From Hymenobacter roseosalivarius DSM 11622 (lineage in GTDB: Bacteria > Bacteroidota > Bacteroidia > Cytophagales > Hymenobacteraceae): a DNA stretch of 64,000 nucleotides. Position 1 is the first letter of the stretch. Each line of letters starts with the position of its first letter. Shown here in pieces: positions 50,618 to 59,633 of the stretch. Below the pieces are notes generated by a model, which worked only from the letters and a program-made list of their open reading frames with translations, had not been told where the DNA came from and did no database searches. A program made the translations under genes and the position numbers. The stretch is from the NCBI RefSeq assembly GCF_900176135.1, contig NZ_FWWW01000047.1:18-64017 (forward strand), in the 5' to 3' direction.

Positions 50618-51379
50618 ATGGAGCTACAATTACGCGGTATTACCAAGTCCTTTGGTCCTAAAAAGGTCCTGCACGATGTTTCCTTCGCCGCTTATACGGG
50701 TTGCTGCGTCGGAGTATTGGGGCGCAACGGAGCCGGCAAAAGCACCTTATTTAATCTGCTCACTAACGTGCTTTTGCCCAGCAGCGGCGAGCTGTTGCTG
50801 GATGGCGTACCGTTGGGCGAAACCTTTCCGGTGGCAGTAAAGCGGCGCATGGGCTCGCTCATCAACCAAGGCTACTTAGTGGAAGAGCTGACGCCCATCG
50901 AATACCTGCAATTCGTGGCCCGCATCTACGAGCTGCCTGATGCTCACACGCGCATTGAAAGTTTGCTAGCTCACCTGCTGGAAGACTACGACACGGTGCG
51001 CACCAAGCGGCTCAGCTCCTTTTCGACGGGTATGAAGCAAAAAGTGGCCGTGGCATCCTGCTTGTTGCACCGCCCCGAGCTGCTCATCCTCGATGAGCCT
51101 TTTAATGGTCTTGATGTATTCTCCGTCGACCGCATGCTCGCCTTGCTGAACAGCTATCGTCCACAGGCCATCACGTTCGTGTCGTCGCACAACCTGACCC
51201 ATATCGAGAAAGTAGCCACCCATTTACTCATTCTGGATGAGAGCGAAGTAAAATACTGGGGTACGATGGAAGATTTTCTGCAGGGCCAGCAAGCCTACCT
51301 TAACGACGCGCTATTTCAGCTGCTCCAACCCACTACCGCCTCCACTCAGGACCTGACATGGCTGACCAACCAAAGCTAG
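50618..51379 (+). CDS. ABC transporter ATP-binding protein
   Basis: A 253-residue ATPase of an export-type ABC system. From the ATG at 50618 it reads MELQLRGITKSFGPKKVLHD. It has Walker A LGRNGAGKSTL, the Q-loop GSLINQGYLVEELT, signature SSFSTGMKQKVAVA, Walker B LLILDEPFNGLDVFS and the H-loop FVSSHN. The next gene, an integral membrane protein, begins 22 bases before this gene ends, so the pair forms one transporter. The substrate is unknown. An upstream GTG at 50588 would add ten residues not seen in such proteins, so I do not use it. Confidence 0.92.
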   Translation: MELQLRGITKSFGPKKVLHDVSFAAYTGCCVGVLGRNGAGKSTLFNLLTNVLLPSSGELLLDGVPLGETFPVAVKRRMGSLINQGYLVEELTPIEYLQFVARIYELPDAHTRIESLLAHLLEDYDTVRTKRLSSFSTGMKQKVAVASCLLHRPELLILDEPFNGLDVFSVDRMLALLNSYRPQAITFVSSHNLTHIEKVATHLLILDESEVKYWGTMEDFLQGQQAYLNDALFQLLQPTTASTQDLTWLTNQS

Positions 51380-52725
51380 GGCACTTTCTGCCTTACTTGC
51401 TGCGCCGCCGCCTGCTCTCCGTAATCTGGCCCGCAGCTGGGGAGGAGCGCGCCGTGAGTACGCTGCTGCTGGGCATGGGCTTACTCTACGGGGGGCTATT
51501 TGGGGCTGTGTGCAATAGTGATATGAAAATGGCCACGCTGCAAAGGTTTTTGCTGGGCCTTAACAGCATCCTGTTTATCTCTACCTTGTTAATAGACTTT
51601 GTGCCTGCCTTTCGGGCGGTGCAGCGGCCTTTGCCGGAGCATTTTCCCGTGTCGGGAAGGGTGAATCTGGTGGCGGCGTTTCTGCTCGATTTCATTTCTC
51701 TGCGCCGCCTTTCACTGATTTTGGGCCTGCTGCTGGCTCTGGTCATAGCGCAGCGGCTACGCCTGGAGATTGGCCTGAGTCTGCTGCTGATTCTGAGTGC
51801 TACTGCAGCCAGCTTCAACCTGCGCCTGCTGTTGTCGTTGGGGCGCTGGCGCCACCCGGTGGTAGTACTGCACCTGATTAGCCTGGCGGTGGCTGGCGTC
51901 TGGCTGGCGCTGCCCAATGCGCCCTACCACGCCGCGCTGGGAGGCGTAATGGCCCTAGTGCCTTGGGCGTTGTGGGGCGTGCAGTTCTGGTGGCTGGGCA
52001 ATATGTTCAACGCCCGCTACCTGGTAGCAGCAGGCGCGCCCGACAAACCCATCCGCCTGCTGGCCCGCTTAGCGCCCGAGAGCAAAGCCTACCTGTTGAA
52101 AGCCTGGATGCCACTGCTGGTAAGTCTACTGTTGAAACTAGTTCTGATGGGCCTTTGCAGCGAGATGGAGTTGATAAAAGCTGATGGCACCATGAGAACG
52201 AATGGCGTGTTCTACGTAGCCTTTCTGCCCGTGCTGAGCTTCACGTACATTAATAATAACCTCTTCGGCTACCTCATGCCGTTGGTAGCCAACGAAATCC
52301 AGCGAATTGGCCTAACACTGCGCGTCCTTAAGCTCTACCTCCGGCTAGCGCTCCCCGTGGTGCTAACCGATTGCCTTATCTCCGCTGTGCTGTTGCTGGT
52401 TCTGTTTCCGTCCAGTATGTGGGACATGCTGTGGTTGTTGCCCCTGAGCGTTGGCGCGTTGATGAGTGTGGGTTTGTGGGCAAGCTTCTGCCACGCCAAG
52501 CCAGTGAAAAAAACCAAGGAATTGAGCGCGATGCGCAATAATACTTCCCAACTTATGAGTGCGGCTTCCGTGCTGCTGGCCGCCGGCTTGTGGTTTCTGC
52601 CGTGGTGGTGGGTGCGCGTGGCGCTGGTGGTTTTGCTCATGGCGTCGGTATGGCCGTTGGTTGGCCGGATTCGTCGCAACGAGGGTTCCCTGCGCCGCCA
52701 GCTGTGGAGTGCTATCGGAGCCTAA
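51358..52725 (+). CDS. Probable ABC transporter permease (455 aa)
   Basis: A highly hydrophobic protein with about 10 to 12 transmembrane segments (for example LLLGMGLLYGGLFGAVCN, LSLILGLLLALVIAQRL, VLLAAGLWFLPWWWVRV). The start overlaps the end of the ATPase gene by 22 bases, as is common for ABC pairs. I do not recognise a named permease family, so the role as permease is inferred from context and topology. The hydrophilic loop RYLVAAGAPDKPIRLLARL in the middle may contact the ATPase. It is probably an exporter of unknown substrate, because no binding protein is encoded nearby. Confidence 0.78.
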   Translation: MADQPKLGHFLPYLLRRRLLSVIWPAAGEERAVSTLLLGMGLLYGGLFGAVCNSDMKMATLQRFLLGLNSILFISTLLIDFVPAFRAVQRPLPEHFPVSGRVNLVAAFLLDFISLRRLSLILGLLLALVIAQRLRLEIGLSLLLILSATAASFNLRLLLSLGRWRHPVVVLHLISLAVAGVWLALPNAPYHAALGGVMALVPWALWGVQFWWLGNMFNARYLVAAGAPDKPIRLLARLAPESKAYLLKAWMPLLVSLLLKLVLMGLCSEMELIKADGTMRTNGVFYVAFLPVLSFTYINNNLFGYLMPLVANEIQRIGLTLRVLKLYLRLALPVVLTDCLISAVLLLVLFPSSMWDMLWLLPLSVGALMSVGLWASFCHAKPVKKTKELSAMRNNTSQLMSAASVLLAAGLWFLPWWWVRVALVVLLMASVWPLVGRIRRNEGSLRRQLWSAIGA

Positions 52726-52840
52726 GCCCACCAACTACGCCCGCTGTAAAGCAGACGTATTATAGCTGAGTTTTTCCTGCGAACTTTGCCGCCCCATCTT
52801 CGGGCGGCATTTTCGTTTCTGATTCTTCTTTTTGACCCTT

Positions 52841-53674
52841 ATGGATTTTGTAGAAGTGCGCGTACTGGCCCCGCGCGAGTTGGCCGATATTCTGGTAGCC
52901 GAACTGGCCGAAGTGGGCTACGACACCTTTGAGGACCACGACGAAGGTTTTTGTGCCTATATCGGCGAGGGTGACTTCAACCCCGATGCCGTGGCTGAGG
53001 TAATGGCCCGCTACTCCGGTATCGGCACGCTCGACTACAGCCACCGCATCATCACGCGCCAGAACTGGAACGCGGAGTGGGAAAAGAACTTTCAACCCCT
53101 CATCATTGCCGATAGAGTGTCCGTGCGGGCGCCGTTTCATCCCAAGCCCGAGCCTATCGAATATGATATCGTAATTATGCCGCGGATGTCTTTTGGCACC
53201 GGTCACCACGAAACCACGGCCCTGATGATTGAAAACCAGCTCGGCGTGGACCATGCCGGCAAGCGCGTACTGGACATGGGCTGCGGCACCGGCATTCTGG
53301 CCATCATGGCCGCCCAGCTCGGGGCCCGCGAGGTGCTGGCCGTGGACGTGGAGCCCTGGACCGTGGAAAACGCCGCCGACAATGCCGCCGAAAATCATTG
53401 CGCCAACATTGAGTGCCGCCTGGGTGGGGTGGAGGTGCTAGCCGGCGAAGCGCCTTTCGACCTGATTCTGGCCAATATCAACCGCAACGTATTACTGGAA
53501 GATATGTACGCCTACGCGGCCCTGCTACCTACCGGCGCACCTATCCTGTTCAGCGGTTTTTACCAGGAAGACTTAGCGCTGATTGAGGAAGAAGCCAAAA
53601 AGCACAAGCTGGCTTTTCAATCCCACCTCACCAAAAACAATTGGGTTTCTGCCGTCTTCACGAAAGTAGCATAG
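52841..53674 (+). CDS. prmA: Ribosomal protein L11 methyltransferase
   Basis: PrmA trimethylates ribosomal protein L11 with S-adenosylmethionine. The 277-residue protein has the N-terminal substrate-recognition domain (MDFVEVRVLAPRELADILVA) and the linker WEKNFQPLIIADRVSVRAPF. The methyltransferase fold shows MSFGTGHHETT, the SAM-binding VLDMGCGTGILAIMAA and DLILANINRNVLLED, which replaces the family's NPPY-like loop. I use the ATG at 52841, because the TTG at 52832 would add only three residues. A bidirectional poly-C terminator follows and separates it from the convergent LacI gene. Confidence 0.94.
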   Translation: MDFVEVRVLAPRELADILVAELAEVGYDTFEDHDEGFCAYIGEGDFNPDAVAEVMARYSGIGTLDYSHRIITRQNWNAEWEKNFQPLIIADRVSVRAPFHPKPEPIEYDIVIMPRMSFGTGHHETTALMIENQLGVDHAGKRVLDMGCGTGILAIMAAQLGAREVLAVDVEPWTVENAADNAAENHCANIECRLGGVEVLAGEAPFDLILANINRNVLLEDMYAYAALLPTGAPILFSGFYQEDLALIEEEAKKHKLAFQSHLTKNNWVSAVFTKVA

Positions 53675-53702
53675 CACCCAACGTACGCGTACGGTTGAGT
53701 AT

Positions 53703-53749
53703 AAAAAAGCCCCCCAGCTATGATCATTTCGTGGCTGGGGGGCTTTTTT
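53703..53749. terminator. Bidirectional terminator built from the poly-C motif
   Basis: AAAAAAGCCCCCCAGC and GCTGGGGGGCTTTTTT are perfect complements (16 pairs) around a 15-base loop. The A- and T-runs on both sides allow termination for prmA (plus) and for the LacI gene (minus). Each arm is a copy of the short motif found throughout the window. Confidence 0.9.
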
Positions 53750-53772
53750 ATGTAAGGAAAGTCAAGGCTTCG

Positions 53773-54807
53773 CTACACGCCGACTTTCTCCCGGATAGAA
53801 GAGTCCCGAATAATCAGGTCGGGCTGTAGCAGGATGCGGCGGGGCGAGAACTTGGCGCTTTTCTCCTCCACCAATTCCAGAAACAGACGCACCGCCGACT
53901 GGCCCATCTGCTCGCAGCGCTGATCCACGGACGTGAGCATAGGCTCGGTGAGGGACGTGAACGACTCGTTGCTGAAACCTACCAGCGCCATATCTTCCGG
54001 CACCCGCAAGTTGTGGGCTTTAAGCACCTGCATGGCACCCACAATGGAAAAGTCGCTGGCCGAAAACACGGCGTCGGGAACCTCCGCAAGTTGGAGCAGG
54101 TGCTTCATGCCCGCAATGCCGTCTTCCAGCTTCATGTCGCAGTAAAAAATCAACTCCTCATCAACGGGTAAATCGTACTCCCGAAGCGCGTCGAAATAGC
54201 CCTGACGACGGTTTTTGTAAATATTCAGGTGCTGGGGGCCGGCAAAATGCGCGATGCGCTTACAGCCTTGGGCGATGAGATGCTTGGTAGTAAGATAGCC
54301 CCCTTCGCGGTCGTCGAGCACCACGGCATTTACATCCTGCCCTTCCAGAATGCGGTCGAAAAAAACCAGCGGAATTTCACGCTTGCGCACTTTTTCGAAA
54401 TGCTTGAAGTCGCGGGTGGTGCGGGCCAGCGACACTAAGATTCCCTCTACCTGCGCGTTGATGAGTGTTTCGATGTTTTTGCGCTCGTGCGTCACGTCTT
54501 CGTTCGACTGGCAAATCAGGACGTTAAAGCCCGCCTTGCTGGCCACCGTCTCGATGCCGTGCATGACGGAAGAGAAAAAATTGCCATCAATGTGGGGCAC
54601 TATTACGCCCAGCAAGTTGCTTTTGCCTTTGCGCAACGCCGCCGCCAGGTGGTTGGGCTGATAGTTGAGGTCCTGGGCCAGCTTCCAGACCTTTTTCTTG
54701 GTGGCCTCGCTAATGCTGGAATGATTGCTAAGCGCCCGCGAGATGGTAGAAACGGATACATTTAGCTCTTTTGCCATATCCGAAATGGACGCTCGATTGC
54801 TGGCCAC
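53773..54807 (-). CDS. LacI-family transcriptional regulator
   Basis: A 344-residue regulator. The helix-turn-helix is SISDMAKELNVSVSTISRAL, with hinge LNYQPNHLAAALRKGKSN. The ligand domain has LLGVIVPHIDGNFFSSVMHG, VEGILVSLART, FFDRILEG, GGYLTTKHLIAQGCKRIAHF and VGFSNESFTSLTEPMLTSV. It lies next to sialate-esterase, GH43 and GH5-like genes, whose GH43 promoter region carries TGCAAACGTTTGCA, a LacI-type operator. It may control that arabinoxylan set. The ligand is unknown. It is the second of two LacI genes in the window; I did not measure their similarity. Confidence 0.92.
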   Translation of the reverse strand: MASNRASISDMAKELNVSVSTISRALSNHSSISEATKKKVWKLAQDLNYQPNHLAAALRKGKSNLLGVIVPHIDGNFFSSVMHGIETVASKAGFNVLICQSNEDVTHERKNIETLINAQVEGILVSLARTTRDFKHFEKVRKREIPLVFFDRILEGQDVNAVVLDDREGGYLTTKHLIAQGCKRIAHFAGPQHLNIYKNRRQGYFDALREYDLPVDEELIFYCDMKLEDGIAGMKHLLQLAEVPDAVFSASDFSIVGAMQVLKAHNLRVPEDMALVGFSNESFTSLTEPMLTSVDQRCEQMGQSAVRLFLELVEEKSAKFSPRRILLQPDLIIRDSSIREKVGV

Positions 54808-54899
54808 AGAAGTATATTTTTAGATAGTAGAGAAAAAGTAGCGCAACACTGAGTGCAAAAAGCAGCGCAAAATATGGGGTAATCTACGCAAAATCAGCT

Positions 54900-56888
54900 C
54901 TACTTTTTGCCTTCCGTACTACCCGGCCAGGTATCAGTGCGAAAAGAGGAAGCGGGCAGGTTTTCTTTGTTGTAAAGATTAACAAATGGGCTGTTTCCCC
55001 AGGCGTAGCGCACGGCCGCTGGCGTCGGTACCTGGTCGCTGTAAAGTACGAGCGTGTTGCCCTCCAGCTTGCCCTGGGCCCACACAAACTTGCGGTCGAC
55101 GCCGGCAATAGCAAAGCCCTTCAAGTGAGGGCCGCTGCTGTCTTGTAGCATCAGGCCGCTACCCACATTATCGAATTGCAGCCGAATGCGGTTGCCATCC
55201 ACCGTCATCGACTTATAGGTAGGGCCGGAGGCAACTATATTTTTCTCTCCATAAGCTACCTGCCGAGCGGTCAGGGCTAAGCGGTGCCCCACATCCTGCT
55301 TGTTGAGGGGGTGGATGTCATCGGGGTTGCCCAAGTCCAGCGCGACGGCCATACCAGTCCGGGGCTGAGCCAACGTCATCAGTTGGGCCTCCCGCAGCTC
55401 GGCCCAATCGTAGTCGGCGGGTTGGTCTTGCTGGGGCCCGAAGCTGGCTAGCTGCACATATAAGAACGGCAAATCCTTCTGCCCGAACTGCGTGCGCCAG
55501 TCCTGAATCAGGGCCGGAAACAGGGTGCGGTATTGATACGCCCGCCCAGCATTGCTCTCCCCCTGATACCAGATCACACCCTTCAGCGCATAGGGGACGA
55601 GGGGGGCAATCATGGCGTTGTAGAGCATGGTCGGCTGGTTTTGAGTGCCGCCGGGGAATGGATTCTTAGGAACGCTAGCTGGGTCGTAAGCCGTTTGGTA
55701 GTGCCAGGGGCCGGAAAGCGGCATGGTTTGAGTGGCGGTTTTGAGGTAAAGCTCTTCGGGCTTGCCCCAGATGCCGCCGCCGCCGCCGGTATCTACCACG
55801 CGCACTGTCAGCACGTTGCGGCCGGCGCGCACTGCCGCGGCCGGCACGGTATAGCGTCTGGGCTGCGCGTAGCCATTGGTAGTGCCCACCAGTACACCGT
55901 TGAACCAGGTAGAGTCGCGGTCGTCGATTTGCGCGAGCGAAAGAGTAAGCGCCTGTCCGGCCGCCGCTGCCGGCAATGTTACATCCTTGCGTAGCCAGAC
56001 AATGCCGTCGAAGCTGCTGAGCTCGGGATGATCGGTTTGCCCTTCCCAAATGCCGGGTAGCTGCATCGTTGGCCAATTGGTAGCGGCATATGTCGGATCG
56101 GCCCAGGAGGGCTGCCCATGAAGTAGACCACGATCTTGCCCGGCGGGGCTTTTCTTCCAGGCAGCTAGTGCGGCCTGATAATCTGCCTGCTGGCGCGCCG
56201 AACCCGCGCCGGACTCTAAAGCCGCGACCTGGGGGGAAAATTCCGGGAATTTACGCAGGGCTTGTCCGCTGGTCCAGGCTTCGGCGGGCGTGCCGCCCCA
56301 CTCGCTCGAAATCAGCCCAATAGGTACCTTGTATTGCTGATGCAAATCGCGCCCGAAAAAGTATGCTACGGCCGAAAAGTCCCCCACCGTCTGGGGGCCG
56401 CACACTTTCCAGCCTTTGCTATTGAAATCCGCCTGCGGGGTGGCTGCCGTGGCATCTTGCACGTTGAGCAGACGAATACGAGGAAAATTTGCCTGGGCTA
56501 TTTCCTGCTTAAAATTGACAACATTCTGTTGCAGAGGCCACTCCATGTTCGATTGACCGGAAGCCAGCCATACGTCACCCAGCAGGATGTCTTTGATCTG
56601 AAGCGTGTTCTGGCCTTTGATGGTCATCTCGTAAGGCCCGCCCGCTGGCTGCGCGGGCAGCGCCACTGTCCATTTGCCCCCCGGCCCGCCCGTTTTGGCT
56701 GGGTAGCTTTTCCCCCGAAACGAAACCGTTACCGCTTCGCCGGCATCGGCCCACCCCCAGAGTTGCAGGAGCTTATCCCGCTGGAGCACCATGTGGTCGC
56801 CCACCAGCTTAGGCACACGCACGGTGGCTTGCACGGGGAGTTGCGTAAGGAAAGCCAATAGTAAGAGAGTGTATTTGATGCGCATCAT
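54900..56888 (-). CDS. Sialate O-acetylesterase-family SGNH protein
   Basis: A 662-residue exported carbohydrate esterase. After the signal peptide (YTLLLLAFLTQLPVQA) come a beta-sandwich start (VRVPKLVGDHMVLQRDKLLQ), the SGNH blocks with Ser in WLASGQSNMEWPLQQ, and a jelly-roll insertion of about 150 residues (WLRKDVTLP onward). GVIWYQGESNAGRAYQYRTL and DLGNPDDIHPLNKQDVGHRL, with the Asp and His, complete it. Family members remove acetyl groups from sialic acid or, in plant-biomass clusters, from xylan. The xylan-type context here favours the latter, but this is inference. The C-terminal domain is a beta-rich end piece. Confidence 0.92.
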   Translation of the reverse strand: MMRIKYTLLLLAFLTQLPVQATVRVPKLVGDHMVLQRDKLLQLWGWADAGEAVTVSFRGKSYPAKTGGPGGKWTVALPAQPAGGPYEMTIKGQNTLQIKDILLGDVWLASGQSNMEWPLQQNVVNFKQEIAQANFPRIRLLNVQDATAATPQADFNSKGWKVCGPQTVGDFSAVAYFFGRDLHQQYKVPIGLISSEWGGTPAEAWTSGQALRKFPEFSPQVAALESGAGSARQQADYQAALAAWKKSPAGQDRGLLHGQPSWADPTYAATNWPTMQLPGIWEGQTDHPELSSFDGIVWLRKDVTLPAAAAGQALTLSLAQIDDRDSTWFNGVLVGTTNGYAQPRRYTVPAAAVRAGRNVLTVRVVDTGGGGGIWGKPEELYLKTATQTMPLSGPWHYQTAYDPASVPKNPFPGGTQNQPTMLYNAMIAPLVPYALKGVIWYQGESNAGRAYQYRTLFPALIQDWRTQFGQKDLPFLYVQLASFGPQQDQPADYDWAELREAQLMTLAQPRTGMAVALDLGNPDDIHPLNKQDVGHRLALTARQVAYGEKNIVASGPTYKSMTVDGNRIRLQFDNVGSGLMLQDSSGPHLKGFAIAGVDRKFVWAQGKLEGNTLVLYSDQVPTPAAVRYAWGNSPFVNLYNKENLPASSFRTDTWPGSTEGKK

Positions 56889-56956
56889 AAACAGTAATAC
56901 TTAGCGTTAGCGTAAGAGAACAACTCTCTGAAAGTCAGTACATTCTTTAAAAGGCA

Positions 56957-57174
56957 GTCATGCAGAGCATACCGCGCATGAAGCGGCGACGAAGCATCTG
57001 GCTCGCGGACGCTAGGTTACTATTGTGATGCTAAGGCAGCGAAGCATTTCTCCTGCTTCGTTGAGATTAGTCAGCAGTAGAGATGCTTCGACAGGCGGAC
57101 GCTAGATCCAGCACGACCGCCTTTTATATAGCAACGAAGCGAGCGAGATGCTTCGGCTACGCCTCTGCATGACG
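56957..57174. repeat. Palindromic interspersed repeat, family A (long form)
   Basis: The ends are GTCATGCAGAGC and CTCTGCATGAC. The middle shares a core of about 70 bases with 29301-29480 (GAGATTAGT, AGTAGAGATGCTTCGACA, GCGGACGCTAGAT, CCGCCTTTT) and has an extra internal copy of GCGGACGCTAG at about 57005. It fills the 311-base gap between the esterase and GH43 genes. Confidence 0.78.
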
Positions 57175-57199
57175 TGCTGGGGGCTTTTCCTTAAACTAT

Positions 57200-58318
57200 T
57201 TACGTCAGGCGGGGCTGGGGCGTGTAGGTGGGGCCCTGGCAGCGGGGGCCTTCGGGTGTCCAGAGGAGAGGGTCGATACACAGTTGGCGCTCCTTCATGC
57301 CTTCGTCCCAGGCATGATACACGAGTACTTCGGTTTTACCGTCGGGGCTCATGGCGTGGGAGTGATGGCCGGGGCCGCGCACTTTACCAGGTACTGAGTG
57401 GAGCACACGGGCACCTTTCTCGGCTCCGGCATCGGAGTAGGGGCCGAGGATAGAATCAGCCACCACAAAATCGACGCCGTAGCGGTCAGTCAGGAAATTA
57501 GCGCCGCTGTAAAAGCAGTAGTATTTGCCTTCGTGCTTGCGCATAAATGGCCCCTCCAGCGTGTGCCACTGCGCAAATACGCGGTTGTCGTAGATGGGCA
57601 TGCGGCGGTTGGCCTCAAACAACGTCCAGGGGTGGCGGGCCCGCATGACGGTGCGGCTTGCGTTGGCCAGCTTCGTCATGTCCGCAAGCCGATCTACCAC
57701 GAGGCCGGTGCCCGGAAAATAGCCGTCATTGGTGTCCGTAAAGTCGCGGGCGTAGAAGATGTACCACGAGCCATCAGTATCCTGAAAGGGATGAGCATCA
57801 ATGGTAAACTTGCTTTCCGGCACATCCAGCAGCGCTACTTCCTGATACGGGCCGGCTGGCGTGTCGCTGGTGGCTACGTGCAGGCGGTGGCCCACATTGG
57901 CGTTGATGGCACCGCCACCCCTGGAGTAGTACATGTAGAACTTCCCATTGACAAACACCACTTCCGGGGCCCAAAAATCGGCTCCTTCGGAGCCGGCCGG
58001 GGGCGTAAGCGCGCCGCCAGCTTCCTCCCAGTCATAGAGGTTTTTCGACGTCAGAATCGAGAAAATACGCCCATCCTTTTTCTGGCTCTGGCCAGTGGTA
58101 GCGAAGGCATAATATGTGCCCTCGTGCCGCAGCACGAACGGATCGGGAAACTGGCCGGCGTACACGGGATTGGTATAGGTGGCGCTGCTCTTGCCGCCGT
58201 CAGTAGCCGTTTCCGCGTTGGGGCTGGTGCGGGATGTACAGTAGGGCAACATGGCAAGCGAACCCAGACCCAGAGTGGTGCGCTGAAGAAATTTGCGACG
58301 GGAGGAGGAAAGCGACAT
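57200..58318 (-). CDS. GH43 glycoside hydrolase, Tat-exported
   Basis: A 372-residue five-bladed propeller hydrolase of the arabinofuranosidase/xylosidase type. From the ATG at 58318 it begins SSSRRKFLQRTTLGLGSLAM, a Tat signal, and LPYC could even be a lipobox. The three catalytic acids sit in FPDPFVL (base), FTIDAHPF (pKa modulator) and LEGPFMR (acid). It contains ADFWAPEVVFVNGKFYMYY, typical of GH43. A frame extends 192 bases further upstream across a LacI-type palindrome, so that extension is unlikely to be coding. It is divergent from the second GH43 gene and probably serves arabinoxylan or arabinan breakdown. Confidence 0.9.
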   Translation of the reverse strand: MSLSSSRRKFLQRTTLGLGSLAMLPYCTSRTSPNAETATDGGKSSATYTNPVYAGQFPDPFVLRHEGTYYAFATTGQSQKKDGRIFSILTSKNLYDWEEAGGALTPPAGSEGADFWAPEVVFVNGKFYMYYSRGGGAINANVGHRLHVATSDTPAGPYQEVALLDVPESKFTIDAHPFQDTDGSWYIFYARDFTDTNDGYFPGTGLVVDRLADMTKLANASRTVMRARHPWTLFEANRRMPIYDNRVFAQWHTLEGPFMRKHEGKYYCFYSGANFLTDRYGVDFVVADSILGPYSDAGAEKGARVLHSVPGKVRGPGHHSHAMSPDGKTEVLVYHAWDEGMKERQLCIDPLLWTPEGPRCQGPTYTPQPRLT

Positions 58319-58357
58319 GTAAGGCGATAAAAGTGAGATATCTGGAGTGGGAGGTGA

Positions 58358-58371
58358 TGCAAACGTTTGCA
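58358..58371. promoter_or_regulatory. LacI-family operator TGCAAACGTTTGCA
   Basis: A perfect 14-base palindrome with central CG, 40 bases upstream of the Tat GH43 start and about 160 bases before the divergent GH43 gene. Its outer bases differ from the GTAAACGTTTAC sites, so it may be read by the other LacI regulator (53773-54807). Confidence 0.68.
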
Positions 58372-58527
58372 CAATATAATAATCTGCCATAGATTGCTCT
58401 AAGTCGGTGTCCAAAGTTATCTGGGCAATTTCCTGTTCAGCAAAGGAAAGCGACCATGACAAATTCTGAACGACGACTCCTGCGAAGCATCTAAAGCTTG
58501 TGCGTGTCATTTGATTCCCTGCGTTGC

Positions 58528-59577
58528 ATGAGTTCCAAACAGCGATTTCTGCTACTATTCCTGCTTATAGGTCTGACGTTCAATAGTCAGGCCCAGGTAG
58601 CAGCGACCTTTACCAACCCGCTCCTGCCCGCCGGTGCCGATCCGTGGAGCATTTACAAGGACGGGTATTACTACTATACCCACACCACGGGCCGCAACAT
58701 CACGCTCTGGAAAACCAAGTCGTTGAGCCAGCTGAAAAAAGCCCCTCAGAAGGTGGTCTGGACGCCACCCGCTACGGGGCCTAACTCGAAAGATATCTGG
58801 GCGCCGGAGCTGCACTTTCTGGGGGGCAAATGGTACCTCTATTACGCCGCTGATGCGGGCACCAACCAGACGCACCGGCTCTGGGTGCTGGAGAATTCGT
58901 CGCCCGATCCGATGCAGGGCACCTGGGTAGACAAGGGCAAAATCTCGGACCCAGCTGATAAGTGGGCCATCGATGGCTCGGTCTTCGACCACGATGGGCA
59001 GCTTTATTTCGTGTGGTCGGGGTGGGACGGGGACGTGAATGGCCGCCAGGAAATCTATATCGCCAAAATGAAGAATCCCTGGACCATCGAAGGGGAGCGG
59101 CATAAGCTTTCGACGCCCGTGTTTCATTGGGAGCGCAACGGCGACCTTACTACCCCGAACGACCCGCCGCACGTCGATGTAAACGAAGGTCCGCAGCTGT
59201 TGCGGCGTGGCCAGAAAGTGCACTTGATTTATTCGGCCAGCGGCTGCTGGACTGATACGTACGCCCTGGGTATGCTCAGCGCCTCCGCTACCAGCAACCT
59301 GCTGCTGCCCGGCTCGTGGACTAAAACGACGGTGCCGGTTTTTCAGCAGATGCCCGCTGGTGGGGTGTATGCGCCCGGCCACAACTCCTTTTTCAAATCG
59401 CCGGATGGCACCGAAGACTGGATTCTGTACCACGCCAACGACGAGCCGGGGCAGGGCTGCGGCCGTTTTCGGACGCCCCGTGCCCAGAAGTTTACCTGGA
59501 ACGCGGATGATACCCCCAACTTCGGGCAGCCCCTTCCGACCAACACACTCTTGCCGAAGCCTGCAGGCGAAAAGTGA
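58528..59577 (+). CDS. GH43 glycoside hydrolase, secreted
   Basis: A 349-residue propeller hydrolase. From the ATG at 58528 it has a signal peptide (FLLLFLLIGLTFNSQAQ). The catalytic acids are in PLLPAGADPWSIYKDG, WAIDGSVFDHDG and NEGPQLLRRG. The family features KDIWAPELHFLGGKWYLYYA and GHNSFFKSPDGTEDWILYHA are present. Its motifs suit the alpha-L-arabinofuranosidase/xylosidase group. It is divergent from the other GH43 gene, with the palindrome between them, and is followed closely by the GH5-like gene, whose start overlaps the end region. A TTG 30 bases upstream is an alternative start but adds a poor leader. Confidence 0.9.
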   Translation: MSSKQRFLLLFLLIGLTFNSQAQVAATFTNPLLPAGADPWSIYKDGYYYYTHTTGRNITLWKTKSLSQLKKAPQKVVWTPPATGPNSKDIWAPELHFLGGKWYLYYAADAGTNQTHRLWVLENSSPDPMQGTWVDKGKISDPADKWAIDGSVFDHDGQLYFVWSGWDGDVNGRQEIYIAKMKNPWTIEGERHKLSTPVFHWERNGDLTTPNDPPHVDVNEGPQLLRRGQKVHLIYSASGCWTDTYALGMLSASATSNLLLPGSWTKTTVPVFQQMPAGGVYAPGHNSFFKSPDGTEDWILYHANDEPGQGCGRFRTPRAQKFTWNADDTPNFGQPLPTNTLLPKPAGEK

Positions 59578-59633
59578 AAACGCCTGCCACTCCTGCTAAC
59601 TACAGCCTTATTCCATTCGAAAATTTTACGCGC

